Shown: in pieces, positions 16,197 through 24,342 of the stretch
Position numbering within the stretch: position 1 is the first letter of the stretch
Layout of the letters: the number at the start of each line of letters is the position of its first letter
Assembly (NCBI GenBank): GCA_027313705.1
Contig: DAHVDE010000027.1
Location: forward strand, 1-64,000
Direction of reading: 5' to 3'
Origin: Actinomycetota bacterium
Lineage (GTDB): Bacteria; Actinomycetota; Actinomycetes; Streptosporangiales; Streptosporangiaceae
Length of the DNA stretch: 64,000 nt
Program-made: the position numbers and the translations under genes
Notes under the pieces: model-generated
Told to the model about the DNA's origin: nothing
Databases searched by the model: none
What the model saw: the letters and a program-made list of their open reading frames with translations, nothing else

Positions 16197-17626
16197 GCGA
16201 TCCAGGTTCAGCGGGCAGTGGTCATTCGCCTGGGCTCTGGCCAGTGCCCGGCGAGGGGGTACTTGCCAGGCACGGCAACCTGATCCTGCTCAGCAGCCTG
16301 GAGCAAGGTCAGATCGTGGACATGCTGCTTGACTTGCTTGAGCAGACCGCGGCGGCTGGCGGAGACGGGCGGCAATTCGCTGATCAGATCGCCGCGGTGC
16401 TCGAAAACGTCGAGACAGGTGAGGGCGGGCCTGGTCTTTCCGTGCTCGCGTTCGGCGCGGCCGGATCTGGCATGGCTGTGACCGTGGGCGGTGGCGCCTG
16501 GGCGGACGTGACCACCGCGCACGGGACCGCGCGGATCGCGGCCGGGCAGCCGGGCATGTTGCTGCGCTGCCTGCTGCGGTCACCGGTGAGCATGGTCAAC
16601 GGCGGCCTGAACGCGGCAGTTGCCGGTCCGGCGAGCACCGACAGGTTCTCCAGGCTGGACGCGGGCACGGTCAGGGCGAACGGGCTCAGCTTCTACACCG
16701 GCGTTGCGATGACCGGCGGCTATGCCTACCAGCCCGCCGTGCAGGTGCAGCCGCCTCAGGTTCAGCCGGTGCCACAGCCCCAGCCGGTCGTTCCGCCCCA
16801 GGTCGTGCCCCAGCCCCAGGTCGTGCCCCAGCCGCAGGTCGTGCCCCAGCCGCTGGTCGCGCCGCCGTCGCCTGCCGTTCTGGCCGGCACAGAGCGCTGG
16901 CAGGAACCGCCGCCGCGGCCTGCCCCTGAGCCTGTGCCCCAGCCAGGGCCCGCTCCCGTGCCCCAGCCAGGACCGCGCGGTGGCCTGCACCAGGCAGCCG
17001 TGCAGCCCTTCGCCCAGGACGCCGAGTCTTTCGAGTCGATTCTCCTGGTTAACCCGAACGACGGCGGGCCCGCCGATCTGGGCGTCGAGCAGCGAGTGCC
17101 GCTGGCCAAGGCCAGGGACGTTCCGGCGGGCACGAGCAGTTATTCATCAGAAGCGCCGATCATCCAGGGTGTCTACTGTAAGAACGGGCATTTCGATGAT
17201 CCAGAGGCGCTGTTCTGCGCCGTGTGCGGGATTTCGATGAACCAGCAGACGCTGATCAACCGCCCGGGCACCAGGCCGCCGCTTGGCGTGCTCTTGCTCG
17301 ACGACGGCTCGGTGTTCCAGCTGGACCGTGACTACGTTGTCGGCCGCGAGCCGGGCCTGGACACCTCTGTCGCCTCGGGCCGGTCACGGGCGCTGCGCAT
17401 CGCCGACGACTCGGGCATCGTGTCCCGTGTGCACGCGAAGGTGGCGCTAGACGGCTGGCGCGTGCTTGTCACCGACCTCGGCTCGGCCAACGGCACCAGG
17501 GTCAGGCTGCCGAAGAACGGCGGGGAGCAGGTGCTTGCACCGCATCAGCCATTCGTGCTCACCACTGGAAGCCAGGTGGACCTGGGCGGACGCGGCTTCA
17601 GGTACGAATCGCACCGCGGTCGCTGA
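16193..17626 (+). CDS. Zinc-ribbon and FHA-domain protein with proline/glutamine linker
   Basis: A 477-residue protein with GTG 16193 overlapping the previous stop. An N-terminal globular domain (about 15-170) of unknown family recalls PP2C-like folds, with GLSVLAFGAA and MAVTVGGGAW strands. A Pro/Gln/Val linker follows (about 180-262), built from repeats of PQPQVV. A ribbon-like motif has C329-x3-H333 and C342-x2-C345. The C-terminal FHA domain (about 379-465) carries VVGRE, the phosphothreonine-binding S411-x2-H414, and SANGT. FHA domains read phosphothreonine, and a kinase is encoded in the same operon. Confidence 0.85.
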   Translation: MSDPGSAGSGHSPGLWPVPGEGVLARHGNLILLSSLEQGQIVDMLLDLLEQTAAAGGDGRQFADQIAAVLENVETGEGGPGLSVLAFGAAGSGMAVTVGGGAWADVTTAHGTARIAAGQPGMLLRCLLRSPVSMVNGGLNAAVAGPASTDRFSRLDAGTVRANGLSFYTGVAMTGGYAYQPAVQVQPPQVQPVPQPQPVVPPQVVPQPQVVPQPQVVPQPLVAPPSPAVLAGTERWQEPPPRPAPEPVPQPGPAPVPQPGPRGGLHQAAVQPFAQDAESFESILLVNPNDGGPADLGVEQRVPLAKARDVPAGTSSYSSEAPIIQGVYCKNGHFDDPEALFCAVCGISMNQQTLINRPGTRPPLGVLLLDDGSVFQLDRDYVVGREPGLDTSVASGRSRALRIADDSGIVSRVHAKVALDGWRVLVTDLGSANGTRVRLPKNGGEQVLAPHQPFVLTTGSQVDLGGRGFRYESHRGR

Positions 17627-17665
17627 CGAGCAGTTGAACACCCACTTGACTGTCAGGATGCCGGG

Positions 17666-19753
17666 ATGACCGATCAACAAATTCAGCTCCTCCTCGCTGA
17701 CATCGCGCTGATCATGGTCCTGGCTCGCCTGCTCGGCATGGCCGCGAAGCGGATCGGCCAGCCGCCGGTCATCGGCGAGATCGTCGCCGGCATCCTGCTC
17801 GGGCCGACGCTGTTCAACGGCTGGATCACCACGCACCTGTTCCCTGCGCCGATCGTCCCGCCGCTGACCGCGCTTGCTGACATCGGCCTTGCGCTGTTCA
17901 TGTTCGTGGTCGGCTACGAGGTTGACCTGGCCCTGGTCAGGGGGAGAGAAAAGGTTGCCGCCGGGGTTGCGCTCGGCTCGATCTTCTTGCCCCTCATTCT
18001 CGGCATCGGCCTCGGCATCTGGCTTGCGGCCCGGGTACACGCCAAGGATCACTTCACGTTCGTCTTGTTCTTTGGCGTCGCGATGTCGATCACGGCATTT
18101 CCTGTGCTCGCGCGCATCTTGACCGACCGCGGCCTGCACCGCACCAGGATCGGCGGTCTCGCGCTTGCCGCTGCCTCGGTGGATGACCAGCTCGCCTGGA
18201 TCTTGCTGGCCGTCGTGGTGGCGATCGCCAGCTCGAGCAGCGGCCACGCGATCAGGCTGGCCTACTCGCCCCTCTATGCCGCGCTGCTGATCTTCGTGGT
18301 GCGCCCGGTGCTGCGCCGGCTAGCCGATGCGTATCAGAAGCAGGGCAAGCTCACCGCGAACGTGCTCGCCTCGATCCTGATCCTCCTGCTGCTATCCGGC
18401 TGGGCCACCGACTACATGGGCGTGAAGTTCATCTTCGGCGCGTTCATTTTCGGCATCCTCATGCCGAGGAACGTGCCGGCGTTGCGCCTGGCCATTTTGG
18501 ACCGGCTCGAGCAGGTGACGGTCCTGCTGTTCCTGCCGGTCTTCTTCGTGATTGCCGGCTTGGGCGTGAACCTGTCCACGGTTGGCCTGTCCGGGCTCGG
18601 TTACCTTATTCTGATCATGGTCGTCGCCGTGGCGGGCAAGTTCGGCGGCGCGTACTACGGCGCCAGGTTCACTGGAGTCAGGCGCAGGCAGGCGGGTGCG
18701 CTTGCCGCGCTCATGAACACCCGCGGCCTTACCGAACTGGTCATCTTGACCATCGGTCTTTCGCTCGGCATCCTCAACACGGAGCTGTATTCGCTGATGG
18801 TCGTCATGGCGATCGTCACCACCGCGATGGCGGGACCGCTGCTGCGGTACATCTACCCGAACCAGATCATGGAGCGGGATATCACTGAGGCCGACCGTGC
18901 CGCGATGGGACGAGCGGGCGCGCACCGCGTCGTGGTGCTTGTCGACGACCCGGCGGCGGCCGGTCCGCTGGTCGACCTGGCCGTCCAGCTTGCGGCGAGC
19001 CGCGCGAACAGCGAGGTCGTCCTCTGCCACCTGGTCGCGCACGAGCCAGGATCACGGCTTGAGATGGGCGGCGGCCTAGGCGGTGAGCTCGTCCAGATCA
19101 CCGAGACGATGGACAGCCTGCACACGCTGGCGGCACGCGGCGCGCCTCGGGGCGTGCCGGTACTTGTCCAGGCCAGGTTCAGCGACGATGTCGCCGCCGA
19201 GTTGCCCGGTTACATTTCCGCGGCCGACCCTGACACCATCGTGCTGTGCCGGGGCGCCGCGTCACCAGGCGAGCTAAGCCCGAACGCGAAGGCGCAGGTG
19301 GTCATGCTCAGCAAGCCGCTGCCCGAGCGCCCGTCCGCTGCCGTGGCCTACTGCACCAGGGGGCCGGATTCCGACGCCGCCCTGCAAGTCGCGGCCAAGC
19401 TGGCGGTCACCGACCGGATCGGCCTCATGCTTACCCCCTCGGGCAGGCCGGCGAATGGCCGGGTTGCCGATCTGGCCAAGCGCGGCCTGACGGCCACGAC
19501 GGGAACTCCGCCCGCAGGCAGCGTCGTTGTAGGACCAGCCGATCTGCTTGCCCTGCCAGCCGGGGCGAACGCGATGGTGCCTGAGCCCCGCGCCGCGGCG
19601 CCAGCAGCGGCCGGAACTAGGTCGGTGCGCCATGATAGTGGCGATGTTGATCTCCACGTTGCTGTCATAGCCGGCAGCAACGAGGCAAGTGACGATATGG
19701 ACCAGTGGGTAGAAGCGCTCGACGGGCCTAAGCAGCTGGAGGGCAAGCAGTGA
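17666..19753 (+). CDS. CPA2-family cation:proton antiporter with USP-like C-terminus
   Basis: A 695-residue protein. Residues 1-385 form about 12-13 membrane helices of the KefB/NhaP-like CPA2 fold, with GQPPVIGEIVAGILLGPTLF near the start and the conserved helix-5/6 element SVDDQLAWILLAVV. Residues about 410-520 (HRVVVLVDDPAAAGPLVDLA and DTIVLCRG) look like a universal-stress-protein-type nucleotide-binding tail, followed by a second, less clear unit to the end. It should exchange K+ or Na+ for protons. The stop overlaps the kinase start by four bases, so the two are translationally coupled. Confidence 0.9.
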   Translation: MTDQQIQLLLADIALIMVLARLLGMAAKRIGQPPVIGEIVAGILLGPTLFNGWITTHLFPAPIVPPLTALADIGLALFMFVVGYEVDLALVRGREKVAAGVALGSIFLPLILGIGLGIWLAARVHAKDHFTFVLFFGVAMSITAFPVLARILTDRGLHRTRIGGLALAAASVDDQLAWILLAVVVAIASSSSGHAIRLAYSPLYAALLIFVVRPVLRRLADAYQKQGKLTANVLASILILLLLSGWATDYMGVKFIFGAFIFGILMPRNVPALRLAILDRLEQVTVLLFLPVFFVIAGLGVNLSTVGLSGLGYLILIMVVAVAGKFGGAYYGARFTGVRRRQAGALAALMNTRGLTELVILTIGLSLGILNTELYSLMVVMAIVTTAMAGPLLRYIYPNQIMERDITEADRAAMGRAGAHRVVVLVDDPAAAGPLVDLAVQLAASRANSEVVLCHLVAHEPGSRLEMGGGLGGELVQITETMDSLHTLAARGAPRGVPVLVQARFSDDVAAELPGYISAADPDTIVLCRGAASPGELSPNAKAQVVMLSKPLPERPSAAVAYCTRGPDSDAALQVAAKLAVTDRIGLMLTPSGRPANGRVADLAKRGLTATTGTPPAGSVVVGPADLLALPAGANAMVPEPRAAAPAAAGTRSVRHDSGDVDLHVAVIAGSNEASDDMDQWVEALDGPKQLEGKQ

Positions 19754-20589
19754 ACAGCACGGACGCGCAACTCGCGGTCGAACGGCCGGGCATTGCCGAT
19801 TACCAGTTCATCAGGGTGCTCGGCAAGGGCAACCACGGCGTGTTCTACCTGGCGGGTCGTCCTGAGCGGTTGCGGATCGACGCCGAGTACGTCGCCGTGA
19901 AAGTGCTGAGCGGGTCCAACAGCCAGGACACGTTCCGCCGTGCTACCCGCGAGCTTGCCGCGTTCGCGGCGGTCAGGTCCCGGTACCTGGTGACGCTGTA
20001 CGACGCAGGCCAGCAAGGCGATGATCTTTATTATTCGATGGAATACCTGCCAGCAGGCTCGCTGGCGGATGCCGCAGGTTCCTTGCGGCCGCGTGATGCG
20101 CTGGCCGCTGTCGCCGACGCCGCTCGTGCCGCCCATGCGCTGCACGAGGCGGGGATCGCGCACAACGACATCAAGCCAGGCAACGTCATGCTGCACGACG
20201 ACGGTGCCAAGCTCAGTGATCTTGGCCTTAGCCAGTTGCTCACCCCTGGCCTCACGATCACCGGGCTCGGCTCGGCCGGATCGGTCGAGTACCTGGACCC
20301 GGCGATCATCAGGGGCGAGATGCCGTCCCGTGCCACCGACATCTTCGCGCTCGGTGCCACTTTGCACCGCGCGATGAGCGGCACCGGCCTGTACGGGGAA
20401 CTGCCTGCCGATAACACGATGGTCGCGATGCGCCGGGTGCTCGGTCATCCCCCGGCGATCTCAGAGAGGCTGGCAGCGAAGGTGCGGGACGTGATCGCGG
20501 CGGCGATCGATCCTAACCCCGCGGCCAGGCCCAACACGGCGGCGGAGTTCGCCGATCGGGTGGACGCCCTCGCGGCGTCAGCCGGCTAG
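19750..20589 (+). CDS. Soluble Ser/Thr protein kinase with atypical catalytic motifs
   Basis: A 279-residue kinase domain with no membrane helix. The glycine loop is GKGNHG (25-30), the ATP-anchoring lysine is K51 (VAVKV) and the helix-C Glu is probably E68. The catalytic loop reads HNDIKPGN (138-145) in place of HRDLKPxN, and the metal-binding motif is DLG (157-159) in place of DFG. The catalytic Asp140, Lys142 and Asn145 are kept, so activity is likely. It is a non-RD-type kinase and probably not activated by activation-loop phosphorylation. Translational coupling to the antiporter and the nearby FHA protein suggest a local phospho-signalling unit. Start GTG 19750. Confidence 0.88.
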   Translation: MNSTDAQLAVERPGIADYQFIRVLGKGNHGVFYLAGRPERLRIDAEYVAVKVLSGSNSQDTFRRATRELAAFAAVRSRYLVTLYDAGQQGDDLYYSMEYLPAGSLADAAGSLRPRDALAAVADAARAAHALHEAGIAHNDIKPGNVMLHDDGAKLSDLGLSQLLTPGLTITGLGSAGSVEYLDPAIIRGEMPSRATDIFALGATLHRAMSGTGLYGELPADNTMVAMRRVLGHPPAISERLAAKVRDVIAAAIDPNPAARPNTAAEFADRVDALAASAG

Positions 20590-21455
20590 CTGTAGGGCGG
20601 GGGAGAACCGGACAGCGAAGCCGGCCTGGCCGGATTGCCGGTCAGCGCGAAGACGATCAGGTAGGTCAGCGTGGCCGCGCCGATGATGCAGAAACTCGGC
20701 GGCAGCGTCGGTGCCGCGTAGGCGATGAGCAGCCCGGCCCACAGCGATCCAACCGCGATGCCCGCTGACAGCCACAGAGCAGCGAACGGCCTGGCCGTCA
20801 GCCGCTGGGCGGCTCCGGCCGGGGCCGCGATCAGCCCGAGCAGCAGTAGCGCGCCGACGGCCTGAGTAGCGGCCGCTGCGGTGACTCCGACCATGCCGAG
20901 GAAGATGAACCCGAGCGCACGCACCGGAACCCGGCTGGCGCTCGCAACCGCGGCGTCGATGCTGGCGAACAGCAACGGCCTGCCGATCGCGATGATTACT
21001 ACGCAGACCCCGAGACAGACCGCCGCGTCGGTGATCGCCTGGCTAGCCGACAGCCCGAAGATGGTGCCGAACAGCACGTTGACGCCGCTGGTGCCGTTGC
21101 TGCCCGACTTAGATGTCGTATACACGCTCAGGAACAAGGCGCCGAGGCCGAGGATCCAGGCGAACACGCTGCCGATCACGGTGTCGTCGGATTGACCCCT
21201 GTTGCCAAGCGCGGCCATCGCGAGCGCGACCACGATGCAGGCACCGTACAGGCCGACGAGGAGGTCAGCCCCGGTCGCGAGAGCGGCAACCGCACCTGTG
21301 AAGGCCACGTGGCTGAGTGCATCCCCGGTGAACACTTGTGAGCGCAGGACGATGAAGTAACCGACTAGCCCGGCCGCGAGGGCGATGGCGGTACCCGCGA
21401 AGAACGCGTACCGCAGGAATGGCTGCGAGTAAATATGGGTGATCCAGACAATCAT
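20586..21455 (-). CDS. Metal ABC transporter permease (second of pair)
   Basis: A 289-residue integral membrane protein of the ZnuB/MntB ABC-3 family. ATG 21455 is chosen because it overlaps the upstream permease stop as ATGA; the longer frame is polar and unlikely. About eight to nine helices are visible, starting PFLRYAFFAGTAIALAAGLV. The family loop DALSHVAFTGAVAA is near residue 46, and GVTAAAATQAVGALLLLGLI lies in the second half. It pairs with the other permease to form the pore of the importer. Its stop shares the CTAG with the stop of the opposite kinase gene. Confidence 0.9.
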   Translation of the reverse strand: MIVWITHIYSQPFLRYAFFAGTAIALAAGLVGYFIVLRSQVFTGDALSHVAFTGAVAALATGADLLVGLYGACIVVALAMAALGNRGQSDDTVIGSVFAWILGLGALFLSVYTTSKSGSNGTSGVNVLFGTIFGLSASQAITDAAVCLGVCVVIIAIGRPLLFASIDAAVASASRVPVRALGFIFLGMVGVTAAAATQAVGALLLLGLIAAPAGAAQRLTARPFAALWLSAGIAVGSLWAGLLIAYAAPTLPPSFCIIGAATLTYLIVFALTGNPARPASLSGSPPPYS

Positions 21456-22345
21456 GCCGTCACCGCCTGGAGCCCGACCTTCCTGACCCGGCTCGCCGCG
21501 GCCCGGCCGCCAGCGGCGGCCACGTAGCTGACGAAACCCAGCGTGGTGAGGTAGAACCCGAATGGGTACTCGGGGTAGAAGTAGGCGATCGCCAGTCCCA
21601 GCCACGCGATGAGCAGCCCGCAGGCGATGGTCAGCGCGAAGCTGAGCGCCGGCCTGGGCGTGATTTGCTGCGCGGTGGCGGCGGGCATGACCAGGAGGGC
21701 GAATACGAGCAGGGCACCAGTGATCTGACTGACCTCTCCGGCCGCGCAGCCGAGCAGGACCAGGAAGGCGGTCCCGACAAACCGGACAGGCACCCCGCGT
21801 GCCTCCGCGACATCCGGGTCCACGGTGGCGAAGAACAGCGGCCGCGCGATCGCCGCGAGCGCGGCGAGTGCCACCGCCGCCACTACGAGCAGCGTGAGTA
21901 CCTGTGCGGGCGAGATGCCGAGGAAGGTTCCGAACAGCAAGTTGGTGAGGCTGTTGAGGAAGCCGCCGTACAAGCTCACGAACAGCGCACCGCAGGCAAG
22001 CGCGAAGGCCTGCACGGTGCCGATGACCGCAGACTCGCTGCTGCGGGCCTTGCCGCCAAGCGAGCGGGGCACCGCCGCGATCACGATCGCGGCGGCGATC
22101 GCCGCCACGAAATAACCCGCGCTCGCGCTGGCGCCGAGCAGGATCGCCCCGGCGGCGCCGGGAAACGATACGACCGCCAGCGTGTGCCCGGCGAACGACT
22201 GCCTGCGCAGCACCATGTACCAGCCGAGCGCCCCGGCTAGCACGGCGATGATCGTGCCAGCGCGGTAGGCGTTCACCATGAAGGAGTAGAGGAACAACTG
22301 CCTGAAGTCCTCGGCCAGGTTCCAGCTAAGGCCCGTGTTCACCAC
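21452..22345 (-). CDS. Metal ABC transporter permease (first of pair)
   Basis: A 297-residue ZnuB-type permease starting at GTG 22345, which overlaps the ATPase gene end by seven bases. It has eight or more helices, the loop GHTLAVVSFPGAAGAILLG and the second-half segment VSQITGALLVFALLVMPAAT typical of ABC-3 permeases. Having two different permease genes suggests a heterodimeric pore. The tail after residue 275 is basic and cytosolic. Confidence 0.9.
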   Translation of the reverse strand: MVNTGLSWNLAEDFRQLFLYSFMVNAYRAGTIIAVLAGALGWYMVLRRQSFAGHTLAVVSFPGAAGAILLGASASAGYFVAAIAAAIVIAAVPRSLGGKARSSESAVIGTVQAFALACGALFVSLYGGFLNSLTNLLFGTFLGISPAQVLTLLVVAAVALAALAAIARPLFFATVDPDVAEARGVPVRFVGTAFLVLLGCAAGEVSQITGALLVFALLVMPAATAQQITPRPALSFALTIACGLLIAWLGLAIAYFYPEYPFGFYLTTLGFVSYVAAAGGRAAASRVRKVGLQAVTA

Positions 22346-23211
22346 TGCTGCGCCGGAACGCTTGACGGTTCGCCGTGCCGGTCGGTGTGCCTGGCCGGCG
22401 CCTCGGGCTCGCCGACTACCACAAGCCGGCCGTCAGATGCCCTGAGCACCTCGACTGGCGTGCGGTAAAGCTCGCTCAGGATCTCTGACCTGATCACCTC
22501 GTCAGGAGTGCCGCAGACCGCGCCGCCCCGCGCGACGTAGGCGACCCGGTCCAGGTAGGGCAGGATCGGGTTGACGTCGTGCGCGACCAGCATGACGGTC
22601 ACCTTATGCTCGCGGCAGATCCGCGAGATGAGCGCGGCTACCGCTGCCTGGCTCGGCAGGTCGAGACTGTCGAGCGGCTCATCGAGCACGAGCAGTCGCG
22701 GACGCCTGACCAGGGCCTGTGCGATCAGGAGGCGCTGCTGCTCGCCACCGGAGACTTGGCCGATCGGCCGGTTAGCGAACGTGGTGGCACCGACCAGCTC
22801 GATGACTTCCCTGATCCGTTCGGCCGCCGCGCGCCTGGAAGAAAGGAACCTGGCGCCGAACGGCAGGGGCAGGCCCCACCGCTCGCCATGACTGCCGAGG
22901 GCGACGATATCGACACCGCGCACCCGCAGGCCGGCATCGAAGTTCCTGCGCTGCGGCAGGTAGCCGATCTGCCTCCCGGCCTGGCCGGCGGGCAGGCCGA
23001 GCACGGTTACCGAGCCCGCGGACAGCGCGACTAGCCCGAGTGCGGCCTTGACCAGCGTGGACTTGCCTACGCCGTTTGGGCCGAGCACGGCAAGGAACTC
23101 ACCCTGCGCGACCGCGAGGTTCACCTCTGACCAGATCACGCGGCCGCCAGCGGTGGCGGCCGCGTGGCTGAACCGCACCGCGCTCTGCGCGGTCTCACCC
23201 GTTTCGCACAT
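22339..23211 (-). CDS. Metal ABC transporter ATPase
   Basis: A 290-residue ABC ATPase of the ZnuC/MntB type. Walker A is GPNGVGKST (about 44-52), the signature is VSGGEQQR, Walker B is LLVLDEPLDSLD, and the switch His is in MLVAHDVN. It powers the two adjacent permeases. Start near 23211, three bases after the binding-protein gene, fits co-transcription. The C-terminal tail after residue 255 is polar and contains two His-Asp/His-Gly pairs. Confidence 0.93.
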   Translation of the reverse strand: MCETGETAQSAVRFSHAAATAGGRVIWSEVNLAVAQGEFLAVLGPNGVGKSTLVKAALGLVALSAGSVTVLGLPAGQAGRQIGYLPQRRNFDAGLRVRGVDIVALGSHGERWGLPLPFGARFLSSRRAAAERIREVIELVGATTFANRPIGQVSGGEQQRLLIAQALVRRPRLLVLDEPLDSLDLPSQAAVAALISRICREHKVTVMLVAHDVNPILPYLDRVAYVARGGAVCGTPDEVIRSEILSELYRTPVEVLRASDGRLVVVGEPEAPARHTDRHGEPSSVPAQQW

Positions 23212-23214
23212 CGG

Positions 23215-24141
23215 CTATCTTCCCGTCGCAATCGCGAGCGCCGCAGCGATCCCCCTGAGCTGTCTTACCTGCCAGGCCTGGTAGGTGTCGCCAGGCGGCG
23301 CGAGCGTTTCCGTGATCGTGGTCACCGGGATGCGCGCCGTCCTGGCCAGGTCCAGCTGGGTACGAACGTCCGGGGTAACGTTCTGGCTGTTGTAAACGTA
23401 GATCTTGATCAGGTGATGCGTGATCTGGTAGTCAATAGCCTGCTTGTCAGCGGCGGAGACCTCGGTGCCCTCGCTGATTGCCTTGAGGAACGAGGACGGC
23501 GTGATCAGCCGCAACCCAAGCGCTGGCGCCAGCATGGCGAAGATCGACTCCGAGGCCCCCACAGGCACTCCGAGGTATTTTTGCCGGATCGTAGCGATAA
23601 GCAGGTGATACTGGCGCAGGGCTACGGTGTTGAACCACGTCCGCCGCCGGGCGAAATAGGCACTGTCCGCCGGGTCGAGCTTGCTGTAATCGGTGACTAG
23701 CTGCGTGATCACCTTCTGCACATCCGCCGGGTTGTACCAGCGATGCGGGTTAGCGCCGACGCCGACGCCGACGACGTTGCCGACATTGAGCACGGTCTGC
23801 GTCGCACCGTCCGCCGCGAGCAGGTCGGCCGCCCACGGGTCATAGCCGATGCCGTTCTCGATCACCAGCTGGGCTGCGGCAATGACCTTGGCGTCGTCGA
23901 CGGTCGGCTCGTAGCTGTGCGGGTCGGTATTCGGATTAGTGATGATGCTGGTCACGCTGACGTGCCGGCCGCCGATCTGGCTCGCTATGCTGCCCCAGAA
24001 GTTCTCCGCCGCGACCACGGTGATCAGCCGGCTGGTGGCGGGGGCGAAGGTCCCGCCGGCGGTACTGCACGCGGTCGCCGTCACCGCAGCCATCGCCGTC
24101 GTGACGACACGCGCGATCAGGCGGACGCTCAAGCGCGGCAC
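23215..24141 (-). CDS. Metal-binding lipoprotein of the ZnuA/TroA family
   Basis: A 308-residue solute-binding lipoprotein with a signal peptide and lipobox (TATAC, C25). Probable metal ligands are H75 (TDPHSYEP), H133 (ANPHRWYNP), E198 (GASESIF) and E278 (ITETLAPPG). A His-His-Glu-acid set is the pattern of Mn/Fe-type TroA/PsaA proteins, whereas ZnuA normally has a third His. No His-rich loop is present. GTG 24141 has AAGGAG upstream. It is the first gene of the importer operon and lies 44 bases downstream of a Zur-like box, so the metal is left open between Zn and Mn. Confidence 0.88.
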   Translation of the reverse strand: MPRLSVRLIARVVTTAMAAVTATACSTAGGTFAPATSRLITVVAAENFWGSIASQIGGRHVSVTSIITNPNTDPHSYEPTVDDAKVIAAAQLVIENGIGYDPWAADLLAADGATQTVLNVGNVVGVGVGANPHRWYNPADVQKVITQLVTDYSKLDPADSAYFARRRTWFNTVALRQYHLLIATIRQKYLGVPVGASESIFAMLAPALGLRLITPSSFLKAISEGTEVSAADKQAIDYQITHHLIKIYVYNSQNVTPDVRTQLDLARTARIPVTTITETLAPPGDTYQAWQVRQLRGIAAALAIATGR

Positions 24142-24184
24142 CGGCCCTCACTCCTTACACCTCGCAGCCTGTGTCAAACCTACA

Positions 24185-24201
24185 ATGAAAACGATTTTCA
24201 T
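24185..24201 (-). promoter_or_regulatory. Zur/Fur-type operator before the metal importer operon
   Basis: ATGAAAACGATTTTCAT is a palindrome with 7-base arms and a CGA centre. It closely matches the TGAAAATGATTTTCA-type box of actinobacterial Zur. It lies about 44 bases before the GTG of the binding-protein gene. A Fur/Mur-type repressor cannot be excluded. Confidence 0.75.
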
Positions 24202-24342
24202 TTCAAATTAGCGACACGCCCGCCGGGGAAAATTGCCCTATCACAATGTGCATCTTTGCGATTACACTAGGTGATCAGAGCGGTCGGGGTCCGCTTCGGT
24301 CGAGTGATAGCTACCCGAGCTAGCTACATCTGGGGGGAAACA

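Noticed and set aside
19348-20448. 366-codon minus-strand frame over the antiporter and kinase genes
   Set aside because: The plus-strand genes carry intact motifs and the minus frame is low-complexity His/Arg-rich.
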